DNA from: Bacillota bacterium
GTDB taxonomy: Bacteria; Bacillota; Clostridia; Christensenellales; Aristaeellaceae
Direction of reading: 5' to 3'
NCBI GenBank assembly: GCA_023436585.1
Contig: JAEZIN010000028.1
Location: forward strand, 310,001-374,000
Length of the DNA: 64,000 nt
The first letter of the stretch is position 1. Every line of letters begins with the position of its first letter. This document shows positions 17,057 through 26,325 of this stretch, in pieces. Both the position numbers and the translations under genes were made by a program. The notes beneath the pieces are model-generated. The model did no database searches. It worked only from the letters and a program-made list of their open reading frames with translations, and had not been told where the DNA came from.

Positions 17057-18019
17057 GTGGTAACGATTTCATACCCAAAACTGGAGGAAGCGCTTCGGCT
17101 GAAACGCCTTTCACATCCAGGCCGCCGCGTGCGCATGTTACTCGATACGGACGCCTTCAACGAAGTGGATGATCAGTTCGCCTTGGCCTATGCCTTGCAG
17201 TCGACGGAGCAAATCGACATGCTGGCCGTTACCGCCGCGCCTTTTTTCAACTGGAACTCCACCTCTCCAGGGGAAGGCATGGAGAAAAGCTACAATGAGA
17301 TATTTAAAATATATGACCTGATGGGCCAAAAAAACCCGCCGCCCGTTTTTCGGGGCTCCGACCGTTACATGGGTGAGGCGGACAGCCCCGTGGACAGCGA
17401 AGGTGCCCGTAAGATCATTGAGCTGGCGCTTGCATCCACAGAAGACGATCCCCTGTATGTGACGGCCATCGGCGCCATCACCAACGTGGCCTCTGCCATA
17501 GCGCTGTGCCCGGAAATTATCACACGCATGGTGCTGGTTTGGCTTGGCCCCAACGCCTACTGGTGGGAGCACCATAAAATTTTCAACTGCAGCCAGGACT
17601 ACGCCGCATCCAGCGTGATCTATGACAGTGGCGTACCGCTGGTTTTGCTACCTTGCCACTCCGTCGCCTCACACCTTTTGACCACGCCTTATGAGATTGA
17701 CGCCTGCCTGAAGGGCAAAAACACGCTGTGTGATTATTTCTCTGAATTGTTTCATGGCCGGCACGCCCGCTTTGGGGAAAACAAGCCCGGCTGGTCGAAG
17801 GTTTTGTGGGATGTATCCACCATCGCCTGGCTGATAAACCCTGAATGGGTGCCTTCAAAACTAATCTCTACGCCAAGGCTGAAGCCCGATTTCACCTATG
17901 ATTTCAGCGAGAACCGGGCTCCCTACCGGGAAGCGGTATTTATTGACCGCAGTAAAGTATATGTAGACATGTTCGCAAAGCTTTCTGCCATAGGGAAGGC
18001 GCCGGAGGCGGCAAAATGA
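17057..18019 (+). CDS. inosine/uridine-preferring nucleoside hydrolase family protein
   Basis: A protein of about 320 residues in the IunH / nucleoside hydrolase family. The calcium-binding Asp cluster near the N-terminus reads LLDTDAFNEVDDQFALAYAL, a variant with a longer loop than the usual 'DtDpg.DD'. Further family segments are YVTAIGAITNVASAIAL and MVLVWLGPNAYW. These enzymes hydrolyse N-ribosyl bonds. I prefer the GTG at 17057, seven bases after AGGAGG, over the ATG at 17051 only one base from it. It overlaps the next gene by four bases (ATGA). In this context it may cleave a ribosyl compound delivered by the divergent importer; the variant loop may mean a non-nucleoside substrate. Confidence 0.85.
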   Translation: MVTISYPKLEEALRLKRLSHPGRRVRMLLDTDAFNEVDDQFALAYALQSTEQIDMLAVTAAPFFNWNSTSPGEGMEKSYNEIFKIYDLMGQKNPPPVFRGSDRYMGEADSPVDSEGARKIIELALASTEDDPLYVTAIGAITNVASAIALCPEIITRMVLVWLGPNAYWWEHHKIFNCSQDYAASSVIYDSGVPLVLLPCHSVASHLLTTPYEIDACLKGKNTLCDYFSELFHGRHARFGENKPGWSKVLWDVSTIAWLINPEWVPSKLISTPRLKPDFTYDFSENRAPYREAVFIDRSKVYVDMFAKLSAIGKAPEAAK

Positions 18020-19125
18020 GCTTGGAAAAGGGGAACTCGCTGGATACGCTTTTCTTTTTGGGCGATTGCGCATCCAGGCGCGTATCCAGCTTTGACAAAA
18101 GCGGCGGCAACCATGATTGGATTGACTTGGAGCCCGGTGAGACCGCCGTGCTGGCCGACATAAAGGGCTGCGGCATCGTGCGCCACATCTGGTGCACCAT
18201 CAACGCTTTTGTAGAAGGCGCCGGCCCGACGCCTCATTATCTTCGCAAGATCGTGGTGCGCGCATTCTGGGACGGGGAAACGGAGCCGAGCATAGAGGCC
18301 CCCATTGGGGATTTCTTCGGCATGGGCCACGGCCTGTGCAAAAACTTTGTCAGCGAGCCGCTCAGCATGAATCCCAAGGAAGGCCGGGGCTTATGCTGCT
18401 ATTTCCCCATGCCCTTTGAAAGCTCCGCCCGCTTCACCCTACACAATCAAAGCGAAGGTCACGTGAACTTCTACTACTACATTGATTATGAGGAGCACAA
18501 GGCTCTGCCGGAGGATTGCGGCCGTTTTCACGCTCAGTACCGCCAGGAGCGGGATACCATGGGCTGGGCGCCGAAGGAAGCGGACTACATCAAGCGGGAA
18601 AAGGCCGGTCCGCCGGACCCTGCCTGGTACCCCAAAGCCTGGACGGTGAAAAATACGGACGGTCACGGCAATTACGTGATCCTGCAAGCCCTCGGCCGGG
18701 GCAAATATGTGGGCTGCAATCTGAATATCGACGTGTTTGAGCGCCAGGCCAACGATTGGTATGGTGAAGGCGACGATATGATCTTCATCGACGGGGAGCC
18801 CTGGCCCCCATCCTTGCACGGCACGGGCACAGAGGATTATTTCAACACCGCATTCTGCCCCAGAACGGAGTTTTGCGCGCCTTACCAGGGCATCACCCTG
18901 TACAGCGGGGAGGAAAGCGGCATTCCCTTCAGCGGCAAAAACGCCATGTATCGCTATCATATCAAGGACCCTGTCCATTTCAAAAAAAGCATATTGGTGA
19001 CCATCGAACACGGCCATGCCAATAAGCTATCCAACGATTATTCCAGCACCGCCTACTGGTATCAAATGGAGCCGCATCTCCCCTTCGAGCCGATTCCGGA
19101 TGTTGAGCATCGGCTTCCCAGATAA
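18016..19125 (+). CDS. DUF2961 / GH172 family protein
   Basis: A 369-residue cytoplasmic protein with the DUF2961 signature: SSFDKSGGNHDWIDLEPGET near the N-terminus, GCGIVRHIWCTI, the APIGDFFGMGHG loop, and FIDGEPWPPSLHGTGTEDYF around residues 255-275, which contains the conserved acidic residues. DUF2961 members studied so far (GH172) act on D-fructofuranosyl or D-arabinofuranosyl bonds and assemble as oligomers. There is no signal peptide, so the substrate is already imported. It is translationally coupled to the nucleoside hydrolase. With that enzyme and the two ADP-ribosylglycohydrolase-like proteins, this points to a furanoside pathway; the actual sugar is unproven. Confidence 0.85.
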   Translation: MSLEKGNSLDTLFFLGDCASRRVSSFDKSGGNHDWIDLEPGETAVLADIKGCGIVRHIWCTINAFVEGAGPTPHYLRKIVVRAFWDGETEPSIEAPIGDFFGMGHGLCKNFVSEPLSMNPKEGRGLCCYFPMPFESSARFTLHNQSEGHVNFYYYIDYEEHKALPEDCGRFHAQYRQERDTMGWAPKEADYIKREKAGPPDPAWYPKAWTVKNTDGHGNYVILQALGRGKYVGCNLNIDVFERQANDWYGEGDDMIFIDGEPWPPSLHGTGTEDYFNTAFCPRTEFCAPYQGITLYSGEESGIPFSGKNAMYRYHIKDPVHFKKSILVTIEHGHANKLSNDYSSTAYWYQMEPHLPFEPIPDVEHRLPR

Positions 19126-19146
19126 AACCGGAAAGAAGGTATCCCG

Positions 19147-21576
19147 GTGAAGCGCAAGGACAAGGGGCTTTTCTCTATGGGTCCGCAGAAAAGCTATCCG
19201 CCGGAGGCCAGCCAGGCAGCGTTTCTGCTGGGCGGTATCGGCACGGGCACCATTTCGCTTGGTGCCAGAGGAAACCTGCACGACTGGGAAATATTCAACA
19301 ACCCCGCCCGTGGCAACGACATCCCCAACTCCTTTTTCGCCATCCGCGTTAAAAGGGAGGGGGAAGGACCGCAGGCCCGCGTGCTGGAATCGGCCTTCCG
19401 TCCCCCGTATACCCAGCGCAGCGGCTATCCTTCCGGTAAGGCGGGCGGGCTGCCCCGTTTTGCATCCAGCGCGCTGCGGGGGGAATATCCCTTTGCCTGG
19501 GTGACGTTCACCGATGATGCTTTCCCTGTACAGGTGAAGATGGAGGCATTCACGCCGTTTATCCCCCTGAATGCAGATGATTCGGGCATCCCCGTGGCCA
19601 TATTACGATACATCGTCAAGAACACCGGCGATAAAAGCGCAGATGTGCTGCTAGCCGGCTCCCTGGCCAATGTTTCGGGCTTCAACGGGTTTGACGCCTA
19701 TGGCAACATGCGGACAGACGGCATAGCCCAAAACGAATACAGGGACGAAAGAACATACCGGGGTCTATTCTTGACCAATGCTGCGCTGCAGCCGCATCTT
19801 TTGAATTACGGCAATATTGCGCTTATGACCAGGGATGAAAGCGTTACCTCCAACCCCCGCTGGAACACAGCCGGCGGCTGGAACGGCTTGCAGGGCTTCT
19901 GGAACCGGTTCTTCCATGACGGAAGGGTAGAGGACAAGCCGGAGGAGCCATTAAGGGAAGGTTCCGGCAGAAGCATAGGCTCCCTGGCCATCCGGCATAC
20001 GCTTTTGCCGGGAGAGGAAAAATGCTTTGAATTTATCCTGGCCTGGTACTTTCCCACCCGCACCCGCTGCTGGGACGGCTGGCAGGAGCAAAAGGAAAAT
20101 CTTATCGTAAAAAACTATTATGCCACGCTGTTTGAAAGCGCCTGGCATGCGGGCGCGTACACCATCGAAAACCTGCCAAGGCTGGAAAAGCATACCCGGG
20201 ATTTTCACAGGGCGCTGTTTTCCAGCACTTTGCCTGATTACGTACTGGACGCCGTGTCCAGCAATATCACCACGCTGCGCTCGAATACCTGCTTCCGCCT
20301 GGAAAACGGCGCGTTTGCGGGCTGGGAGGGCTGCAACGATTTTACGGGAAGCTGCTTTGGCACCTGCACCCACGTGTGGAACTATGCCCAAACCGTGGCG
20401 TTTCTCTTTCCCGAGCTGGAACGCTCGGCCCGGCAAACAGAATTGCTTATGGAAACAGATGATGAAGGGAATATGGCCTACCGCACCAATCAGGTATTCG
20501 GGCTGCCAAAGTTCCAGCGTATGCCGGCCGCAGATGGGCAGATGGGCGTCATCATCCGCCTGTTTAGAGAATGGAAACTGAGCGGCGACAGCGTATTTTT
20601 GAAAAGCGTTTGGGATAAGGCTGCCAAGGCGCTGGATTTTGCCTTCACCTACTGGGATACCGACGGCGACCTGCTCTTTGATGCGAGCCAGCACAACACC
20701 TACGATATTGACTTTGTCGGCCCCAACCCCTTAAGCGGTTCTATGTTCCTGGCAGCTTTGAAAGCAGGGGCCGAGATGGCCGCCTTTGTCGGGGACACGG
20801 ACCATCAAAAAAAATATGAATCCGCCTATAAAAAAAGCGCCCGTCAAATGAACTCGCTCCTGTGGGATTCGGAGTACTATATTCAAAAACTGGAGGATGT
20901 GGATGAACGCCCTCACCAGTATGGAAAAGGGTGCCTGTCCGATCAGCTGCTGGGCCAGTTCCTGGCCTGCGTAACCGGTCTGGGGGACATATTGCCCAAG
21001 GGGCGCGTGCAAAAGGCGCTGCGCTCCATTTACAAATACAATTTCCGCACATCCTTTTTTGACGTGGCGCATATCCAGCGAACGTATGCCTTAAATGATG
21101 AGCAGGGGCTTTTGCTTTGCTCCTGGCCCCGCGGCGGCCGGCCAAGGCTTCCCTTTGTGTATTCCGATGAGGTCTGGGCAGGCGTGGAATACCAGGTGGC
21201 TGCCCACATGATCTACGAGGGCATGGTCAAGAAGGGGCTCACGCTCATAAAGGCTGTTCGTGATAGGTATGACGGATACAAGCGCAACCCCTGGAACGAG
21301 GTGGAGTGCGGCTTCCACTACGTGCGTTCCATGGCCAGTTGGGCGGTATTGACGGCACTGAGCGGCTTTCAAGCCGATATGGTAAGCGGCGAAATGGCAT
21401 TTGATCCAAAGATCAACCGGGAAAATTTCAACTGCTTTTTCAGTACTGGCAAGGCCTGGGGCATCTATCGGCAGCAAATCGGTGATGACGGGAAGCTCAC
21501 CTATGACGTGGAGACACTGTATGGCAGCCAGGATGTTGCAGTCAAAGCCGGGGATCAGATTCGTAAGCCATCTTAA
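19147..21576 (+). CDS. GH116 family glycosidase (GBA2-like, DUF608)
   Basis: An 809-residue enzyme starting at GTG with GAAAGAAGG ahead. The N-terminal beta-sandwich begins with the GBA2-type LLGGIGTGTISLGARGNLHD stretch and WEIFNNP. The alpha6/alpha6 catalytic barrel carries GWEGCNDFTGSCFGTCTHVW, where the Glu matches the GH116 nucleophile region, followed by NYAQTVAFLFPELERS, and ASQHNTYDIDFVGPNP, where the Asp matches the general acid. Known activities are beta-glucosidase, beta-xylosidase and N-acetylglucosaminidase. No signal peptide is present. It sits between the GH172-type and GH3 genes in one operon and probably trims imported oligosaccharides. Confidence 0.9.
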   Translation: MKRKDKGLFSMGPQKSYPPEASQAAFLLGGIGTGTISLGARGNLHDWEIFNNPARGNDIPNSFFAIRVKREGEGPQARVLESAFRPPYTQRSGYPSGKAGGLPRFASSALRGEYPFAWVTFTDDAFPVQVKMEAFTPFIPLNADDSGIPVAILRYIVKNTGDKSADVLLAGSLANVSGFNGFDAYGNMRTDGIAQNEYRDERTYRGLFLTNAALQPHLLNYGNIALMTRDESVTSNPRWNTAGGWNGLQGFWNRFFHDGRVEDKPEEPLREGSGRSIGSLAIRHTLLPGEEKCFEFILAWYFPTRTRCWDGWQEQKENLIVKNYYATLFESAWHAGAYTIENLPRLEKHTRDFHRALFSSTLPDYVLDAVSSNITTLRSNTCFRLENGAFAGWEGCNDFTGSCFGTCTHVWNYAQTVAFLFPELERSARQTELLMETDDEGNMAYRTNQVFGLPKFQRMPAADGQMGVIIRLFREWKLSGDSVFLKSVWDKAAKALDFAFTYWDTDGDLLFDASQHNTYDIDFVGPNPLSGSMFLAALKAGAEMAAFVGDTDHQKKYESAYKKSARQMNSLLWDSEYYIQKLEDVDERPHQYGKGCLSDQLLGQFLACVTGLGDILPKGRVQKALRSIYKYNFRTSFFDVAHIQRTYALNDEQGLLLCSWPRGGRPRLPFVYSDEVWAGVEYQVAAHMIYEGMVKKGLTLIKAVRDRYDGYKRNPWNEVECGFHYVRSMASWAVLTALSGFQADMVSGEMAFDPKINRENFNCFFSTGKAWGIYRQQIGDDGKLTYDVETLYGSQDVAVKAGDQIRKPS

Positions 21577-21594
21577 TAAGGAGAGGTGTTTCCT

Positions 21595-24312
21595 ATGAAG
21601 ACCGGAAACGAACGGGTGGACAACCTCATAGCACAGATGACACTGGATGAGAAGCTGCTTTTGGTTCATGGCCAGATTCTGGACCCGTACCGTGCCAATC
21701 AGGCAGGCTTCCTGGCGGGCTGCCCCCGCCTTCATATTCCTCCGGTCTTTATAGCCGACGGCGAGTCAGGCATCAATACCTCTTGGGAGGCTACGGCGCT
21801 GCCCGCCAAGGTGGGGCTAGCTGCCACCTTTGACGTGGAAACGGCAAGGCAGTATGGCCGTGTGCTGGGCCAGGAGGCCAGGGAAAGCGGCATGCATGTG
21901 GTACTCTCCCCGCGTGTCAATATTGTCAGGGATTATATCGCCCCCGTAGGCCGCAGCAATGGCGGCAACTATCAAACCTTAAGCGAAGACCCGCTTTTAA
22001 ACGGGCTGCTGGGTGCGGCGGAAGCGCAGGGAATTCAGGAAAACAACAATGCCATTGCCAATTTGAAACAGATGTTCGGTTCTTCCAGCGGCACGGCCCA
22101 AGGCGCAGGCAACTGTATCATCGACGAGCAGACGATGCACGAAATCTACATGAAGCCCTTTGAGTATGTCACCCGCGCCGGCGTTGGTTCGAACATGACC
22201 AATTACAACCAGGTAAACGGCACCTGGACATACCGCTATACCGATATGCTCCAAAAGCTCTGCCGGGATGCCTGGGGCTTTACCGGCTTTACCATTGATG
22301 ACTGGTACTGCCTGTACGAGCCGGAGGCGATCAAAGGCGGTGTTACCCTGGAAATGCCCGGTGAGGACCCATACGGCATGGGCAGCGAAAACAGCTGGTA
22401 CGGGAAAAAGCTCAAGGATGCTATTGCGGATCCAAACAACCCGGTGACCGAGGAAGACCTCGACCGCGCTGTGGGGTATCTTTTGTGCACGCTGGACCGG
22501 TTCCATATGCTGGATGAAAAACGCATCCCGGGGCCGGTGGGGGACAAGGTTAAAGCAGGCAGCGCTGAATTTGCCCGCCTGGCGGCGCAAAAGGCGGCTG
22601 TGCTGTTGAAAAATGATGACGGCATCCTTCCGTTGGACCTTACGCGGGAGGCCATTGCCGTAATCGGCCCTACAGGTAGGCAGCAGGCCATGCCCATCTT
22701 CAAGGAGGCGGCCAACGGTTTTGACGACAGGAAAATCGGCCCGCTGAAAGCCTTGCAGGACCGCACCGATAGAAAGGTACTTTATGCCGTGGGCGACGAC
22801 CTGGAGGGCATACTGATTCCCATGGAGCATTTGAAGAGCCGGGACGGCGAACCGGGCTGCGTAAACCTGGATGTATCCCTGATGCTCTATGATACCTTGG
22901 GCAATGGCGCTGTGAAAGGCCCCATGGAGGTGGCACGGTCCATGGGCACGGTGAAGTCCGCCTGCTTCACGGGCAGGGACGCGCTTCCTCCGCCTGCCAT
23001 AGGGGAACTGGACGGCAGCGGCTGCAAATACCAGCCGGCGCCCTTCTATATGATGACGGGCAAAATCTGCCCCGTGGAAACAGGCCCTTACCGCATCAGC
23101 CTGCAAAGCAGCATCCCCACTGTGGAGGAGTTCGAAAAAAACCATATCACGTCCAACGATATGCAAATCTCCACCAGCGGCAACCTGTATGTGCGCGTTA
23201 AAGAAGGCGGGCTGTACGAGCGGGTTGCCATCGGTACACGGGTGGGCATGAACGGCGGCGCCGTGCCCAACAGCGAAGTGATTCCCTGCCTGGACGGCTT
23301 TAACAACGCCGGCGGCGAGGTCTTTCTGGAAAAGGGCAAGGAATACGACTTCATTGTTACTACCAGGAGCATCTACAAACTGCCCGTGCAATTCCGCCTT
23401 TGCTGGGTGACGCCTTCCATGCGGGAGCAGAATGAGCGGGAGGCGGTTGCCATCGCCGCCCAAGCCGATAAGGTGCTCGTTTTTGCCTGGCATCACAGCC
23501 CCAATGAAACACTTTCACTCCATGAAAATCAGAATAATCTCATCGAAATGGTCTGCGCCGCCAATCCGCAAACCGTGGTGGTTTTAAATACCGGCGACCC
23601 TGTGGCCATGCCGTGGCTTCCTAAAGTGAAAGGCGTACTGCAAATGTGGTTCTCCGGCCAGGAAGGGGCGCTGGCCACGGCAGATGTGCTGACAGGCGCG
23701 TATAACCCCGCCGGCCGCCTGCCCGTTACATACCCCAATTGCATCGAGGATTACGCGGTGCATGATCCAAACCATCCTGAGCGCCAGGCGCTGGCGGGGC
23801 GCGGCTACCATAAGGATCATGTGGCGGAAAACGTGGCCCATTTTACCGAGGGCATCTTTATGGGCTACCGGCATTTTGATAAGCTTGGCATTGAGCCCCT
23901 GTTTCCCTTTGGGTTTGGTCTCAGCTACACAACCTTTGCCTATGAAGGGATTGCTGTTTCCAATACTGAAGACGGTGGCCTCAAGGTGCAAGTGACCCTG
24001 CGCAACACAGGCACCATCTTTGGCGAGGAGGTTGTGCAGTGCTACCTTACCCCCCCTGAAAACACGCCTTCCGGCGTGCAGTTCGCGAAGAAGGCGCTGG
24101 CGGCTTTCTGCCGCGTCGGTTTGGAAGCAGGGGAAACAAAAACGGTAGAACTGACCATTGATCCGCAAAGCCTGTGCTATTGGAATGTGATTCAAGAAAA
24201 CGGCAAGCTGGACGATGGGGAGGGATGGCTGCGGCTTTGCGGGGCCTGGACTGTGCTGGCAGGGCCTTCCTCGGGAGAATGGCCTTTAGCCGCTGCCGTT
24301 GAGGTGTTATAA
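21595..24312 (+). CDS. GH3 beta-glycosidase with PA14-like insertion
   Basis: A roughly 905-residue cytoplasmic GH3 enzyme. The start at 21595 has AAGGAGAGG eight bases ahead; the GTG at 21586 overlaps that site. The N-terminal barrel includes ESGMHVVLSPRVNIVRD, GRSNGGNYQTLSEDP and the nucleophile Asp in WGFTGFTIDDWYCLYEPEA. The second domain is interrupted by about 150 residues (roughly 460-620) with a PA14-like look, an arrangement known in larger beta-glucosidases. The C-terminus has the LFPFGFGLSYTTFAYEG segment and a fibronectin-III-like domain. Its stop overlaps the ROK start (TAATG), so the two are coupled. Likely activity is beta-glucosidase or related; the exact sugar is unknown. Confidence 0.9.
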   Translation: MKTGNERVDNLIAQMTLDEKLLLVHGQILDPYRANQAGFLAGCPRLHIPPVFIADGESGINTSWEATALPAKVGLAATFDVETARQYGRVLGQEARESGMHVVLSPRVNIVRDYIAPVGRSNGGNYQTLSEDPLLNGLLGAAEAQGIQENNNAIANLKQMFGSSSGTAQGAGNCIIDEQTMHEIYMKPFEYVTRAGVGSNMTNYNQVNGTWTYRYTDMLQKLCRDAWGFTGFTIDDWYCLYEPEAIKGGVTLEMPGEDPYGMGSENSWYGKKLKDAIADPNNPVTEEDLDRAVGYLLCTLDRFHMLDEKRIPGPVGDKVKAGSAEFARLAAQKAAVLLKNDDGILPLDLTREAIAVIGPTGRQQAMPIFKEAANGFDDRKIGPLKALQDRTDRKVLYAVGDDLEGILIPMEHLKSRDGEPGCVNLDVSLMLYDTLGNGAVKGPMEVARSMGTVKSACFTGRDALPPPAIGELDGSGCKYQPAPFYMMTGKICPVETGPYRISLQSSIPTVEEFEKNHITSNDMQISTSGNLYVRVKEGGLYERVAIGTRVGMNGGAVPNSEVIPCLDGFNNAGGEVFLEKGKEYDFIVTTRSIYKLPVQFRLCWVTPSMREQNEREAVAIAAQADKVLVFAWHHSPNETLSLHENQNNLIEMVCAANPQTVVVLNTGDPVAMPWLPKVKGVLQMWFSGQEGALATADVLTGAYNPAGRLPVTYPNCIEDYAVHDPNHPERQALAGRGYHKDHVAENVAHFTEGIFMGYRHFDKLGIEPLFPFGFGLSYTTFAYEGIAVSNTEDGGLKVQVTLRNTGTIFGEEVVQCYLTPPENTPSGVQFAKKALAAFCRVGLEAGETKTVELTIDPQSLCYWNVIQENGKLDDGEGWLRLCGAWTVLAGPSSGEWPLAAAVEVL

Positions 24313-25232
24313 TGGACGTGCGGCTGGGCATCGATATCGGCGGCACAAAGGTCAACATGGGTGTATTGACGGAGGATGGGCAAATCCTCAAAAAGCACAA
24401 ATTTGCCGTGCCGATAGGGATCGGCTGCGAAGCACTGATGGCGCTGGTGGCTTATGAAAGCGCGGAGCTTATGAAGCAATGCGGAAAGAGTATGAGCGAC
24501 GTCCGCTTTATGGGCATGGGCGTGCCAGGCTCCGTAGATAGCACGCAAAGCGTTGTGCTGCATGCGCCGAACCTGCATTTTGTGAACGCGCCCTGTGCCG
24601 ATTTCATGGAAGGCTTGAGTGGTATACGCCCGAAGCTGATTCAGGACAGCCGTGCCGCGGCCTGGGGAGAAAAATGCTTTGGCGAGGGACGCGGCAGCGA
24701 GCTGTTGGTTTGCATCACGCTGGGCACAGGCATCGGCTGCGGCATCGTGTACAAAGGTGCCATCTTTCATGGTGCCTTGGGTACCGCGGGGGAGGCGGGG
24801 CATATTCCCGTGACCGGGGATGGCTGGGCCTGCTCCTGCGGGCGTAACGGCTGCATGGAATCCTACGCATCCGGGACCGGTATCGCCCGCATGGCAACGG
24901 AGCATCCCGATTTTACAGGCCAGGCGTTATCCAGCGAGCAGGTTTTTGAACTGGCGGCTAAGGGGAATATATCCGCCAGGGCGATCATTCACCGCGCGGT
25001 GAACGCGCTGGGCCAGGCGCTGACAGCCATCGTCAACACATTATCCCCCGACGCGCTTGTCTTCAGCGGCGGCATGTGCACGCAGCGGGAGTTATTCGTT
25101 GATCCGCTGATATCGTATCTAAGGTCCCGCGGTTACAGCCTGGCGGTAGGCGATAGGCTGAAAATAGGCGTATCATCCCTTGGCAGCGACGCGCCGATGA
25201 TTGGCGCGGCCATGCTGGATTTGGCGCTGTGA
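24312..25232 (+). CDS. ROK family sugar kinase
   Basis: A 306-residue ROK kinase. The ATP motif is DIGGTKVNMGVL near the N-terminus; the catalytic Asp lies in LIQDSRAAAWGE; the ROK signature and zinc site are EAGHIPVTGDGWACSCGRNG, then CMES, with the CxCGxxGC zinc ligands intact. These enzymes phosphorylate glucose, allose, N-acetylmannosamine or similar hexoses. The start overlaps the GH3 stop by one base, so hydrolysis and phosphorylation are translationally linked. The kinase would trap monosaccharide released by GH116 and GH3. An allose kinase reading would fit the RpiB homologue; glucokinase is equally possible. Confidence 0.88.
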   Translation: MDVRLGIDIGGTKVNMGVLTEDGQILKKHKFAVPIGIGCEALMALVAYESAELMKQCGKSMSDVRFMGMGVPGSVDSTQSVVLHAPNLHFVNAPCADFMEGLSGIRPKLIQDSRAAAWGEKCFGEGRGSELLVCITLGTGIGCGIVYKGAIFHGALGTAGEAGHIPVTGDGWACSCGRNGCMESYASGTGIARMATEHPDFTGQALSSEQVFELAAKGNISARAIIHRAVNALGQALTAIVNTLSPDALVFSGGMCTQRELFVDPLISYLRSRGYSLAVGDRLKIGVSSLGSDAPMIGAAMLDLAL

Positions 25233-25243
25233 GAGGCGTAAAG

Positions 25244-26173
25244 ATGGAACAGAAGATACGCTGCCTGGTGATAGGCAGCATCAACATGGATTTGGTGCTG
25301 AATGTGCATGCTGTTCCCGTGGCGGGTGAAAGCTGCCTGGCGGACCGATACCGGTATTTTGCCGGCGGGAAAGGCGCGAACCAGGCCGCGGCTGCGGCAC
25401 GCCTTGGCGCTTTGGTGACGTTCATCGGCAAAATAGGGAACGACGCAAACGGCCTTCAATTGCTGGAAGCGCAAAAGGCGTTTGGCGTCGATACGGCCTG
25501 CGTCAAGACCGATCCATCCGCGCCCACCGGGCTGGCCGTGGTGATGGTGGAGCCGGATGGGAAAAACCGCATCCTGGTATGCCCCGGCAGCAACATGCTG
25601 CTCACGCCGGGGGATGTGGTGCCGGTTATTGAAAGCGGATCGTTTGACGTGGTCATCCTTCAATTGGAGATTCCGCAGGAAACGGTAATTACGGCCTGCC
25701 GCGCGGCGATGAAACAACAAATGCCCGTCGTGGTCGATGCCGGACCTGCGCAAGTCTTTCCGCTTCATGAAATAGCTGGGGTGGCCATACTGAGTCCCAA
25801 TGAGACAGAAACACTGGCGCTGTGCGGAATCCTTCCCGACACGGAGGAAAAAGCGCGTGAGGCTGCCATGCGTTTGATGGAAAAATCAAACGCCGGATAT
25901 GTGGTCATCAAGCGCGGGGCGTATGGCGCTTACGTATACGGGAAAGGCGTTGATCGCAATTTTGACGCCCTCAAGGTGACCGCTGTGGATACGACGGCCG
26001 CGGGCGATGCGTTTACCGCGGCCCTTGCCATCGGTTACATGGCAACGGGCGATATCGGGCAGGCGGCTGTGTATGCCAATTGCGTAGGCGCCCTTTCCGT
26101 CACGCGGGCAGGCGCGCAAGCTTCCCTGCCCTCTTTTGCGGAAGTCGTAGAATTCATGAGGGCGGCAGACTGA
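25244..26173 (+). CDS. rbsK: PfkB family carbohydrate kinase, ribokinase-like
   Basis: A 309-residue PfkB-fold kinase. The first signature is FAGGKGANQAAAAARLGA with a SINMDLV opening, both characteristic of ribokinase; the second is VDTTAAGDAFTAALAIG with the catalytic Asp and the anion hole. LSPNETETLALCGI is the ribokinase nucleotide-side loop. The start at 25244 follows GAGAGG at seven bases. It would convert ribose or a related pentose to the 5-phosphate, feeding the RpiB homologue encoded in the divergent arm. The gene overlaps the kinase upstream only in its rejected GTG frame. Ribokinase is the best call, although 2-deoxyribose or other sugars are possible. Confidence 0.85.
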   Translation: MEQKIRCLVIGSINMDLVLNVHAVPVAGESCLADRYRYFAGGKGANQAAAAARLGALVTFIGKIGNDANGLQLLEAQKAFGVDTACVKTDPSAPTGLAVVMVEPDGKNRILVCPGSNMLLTPGDVVPVIESGSFDVVILQLEIPQETVITACRAAMKQQMPVVVDAGPAQVFPLHEIAGVAILSPNETETLALCGILPDTEEKAREAAMRLMEKSNAGYVVIKRGAYGAYVYGKGVDRNFDALKVTAVDTTAAGDAFTAALAIGYMATGDIGQAAVYANCVGALSVTRAGAQASLPSFAEVVEFMRAAD

Positions 26174-26325
26174 TAAACCGTTTGGGAGGGCAGGGGCGTC
26201 CGCCCTTCATGCAGGAAAAATTCTTCCTCAAATAGAAAGAGTCAGGCAAACATGGCAATGATACCGGCATGAGAGGCCGCTTACAAACGGCTGGAATTGA
26301 CTTTGCCGGTAAAAGGAGAGCTGCA

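Noticed and set aside
21997..23496. Long open frame (499 codons) on the minus strand
   Set aside because: Antisense to the GH3 gene; no ribosome site or domain, and composition typical of a shadow frame.
26174..26325. Hairpin GGGCAGGGGCGTCCGCCC between the ribokinase-like and GH42 genes
   Set aside because: Short stem without a following T-run; too weak to call a terminator.
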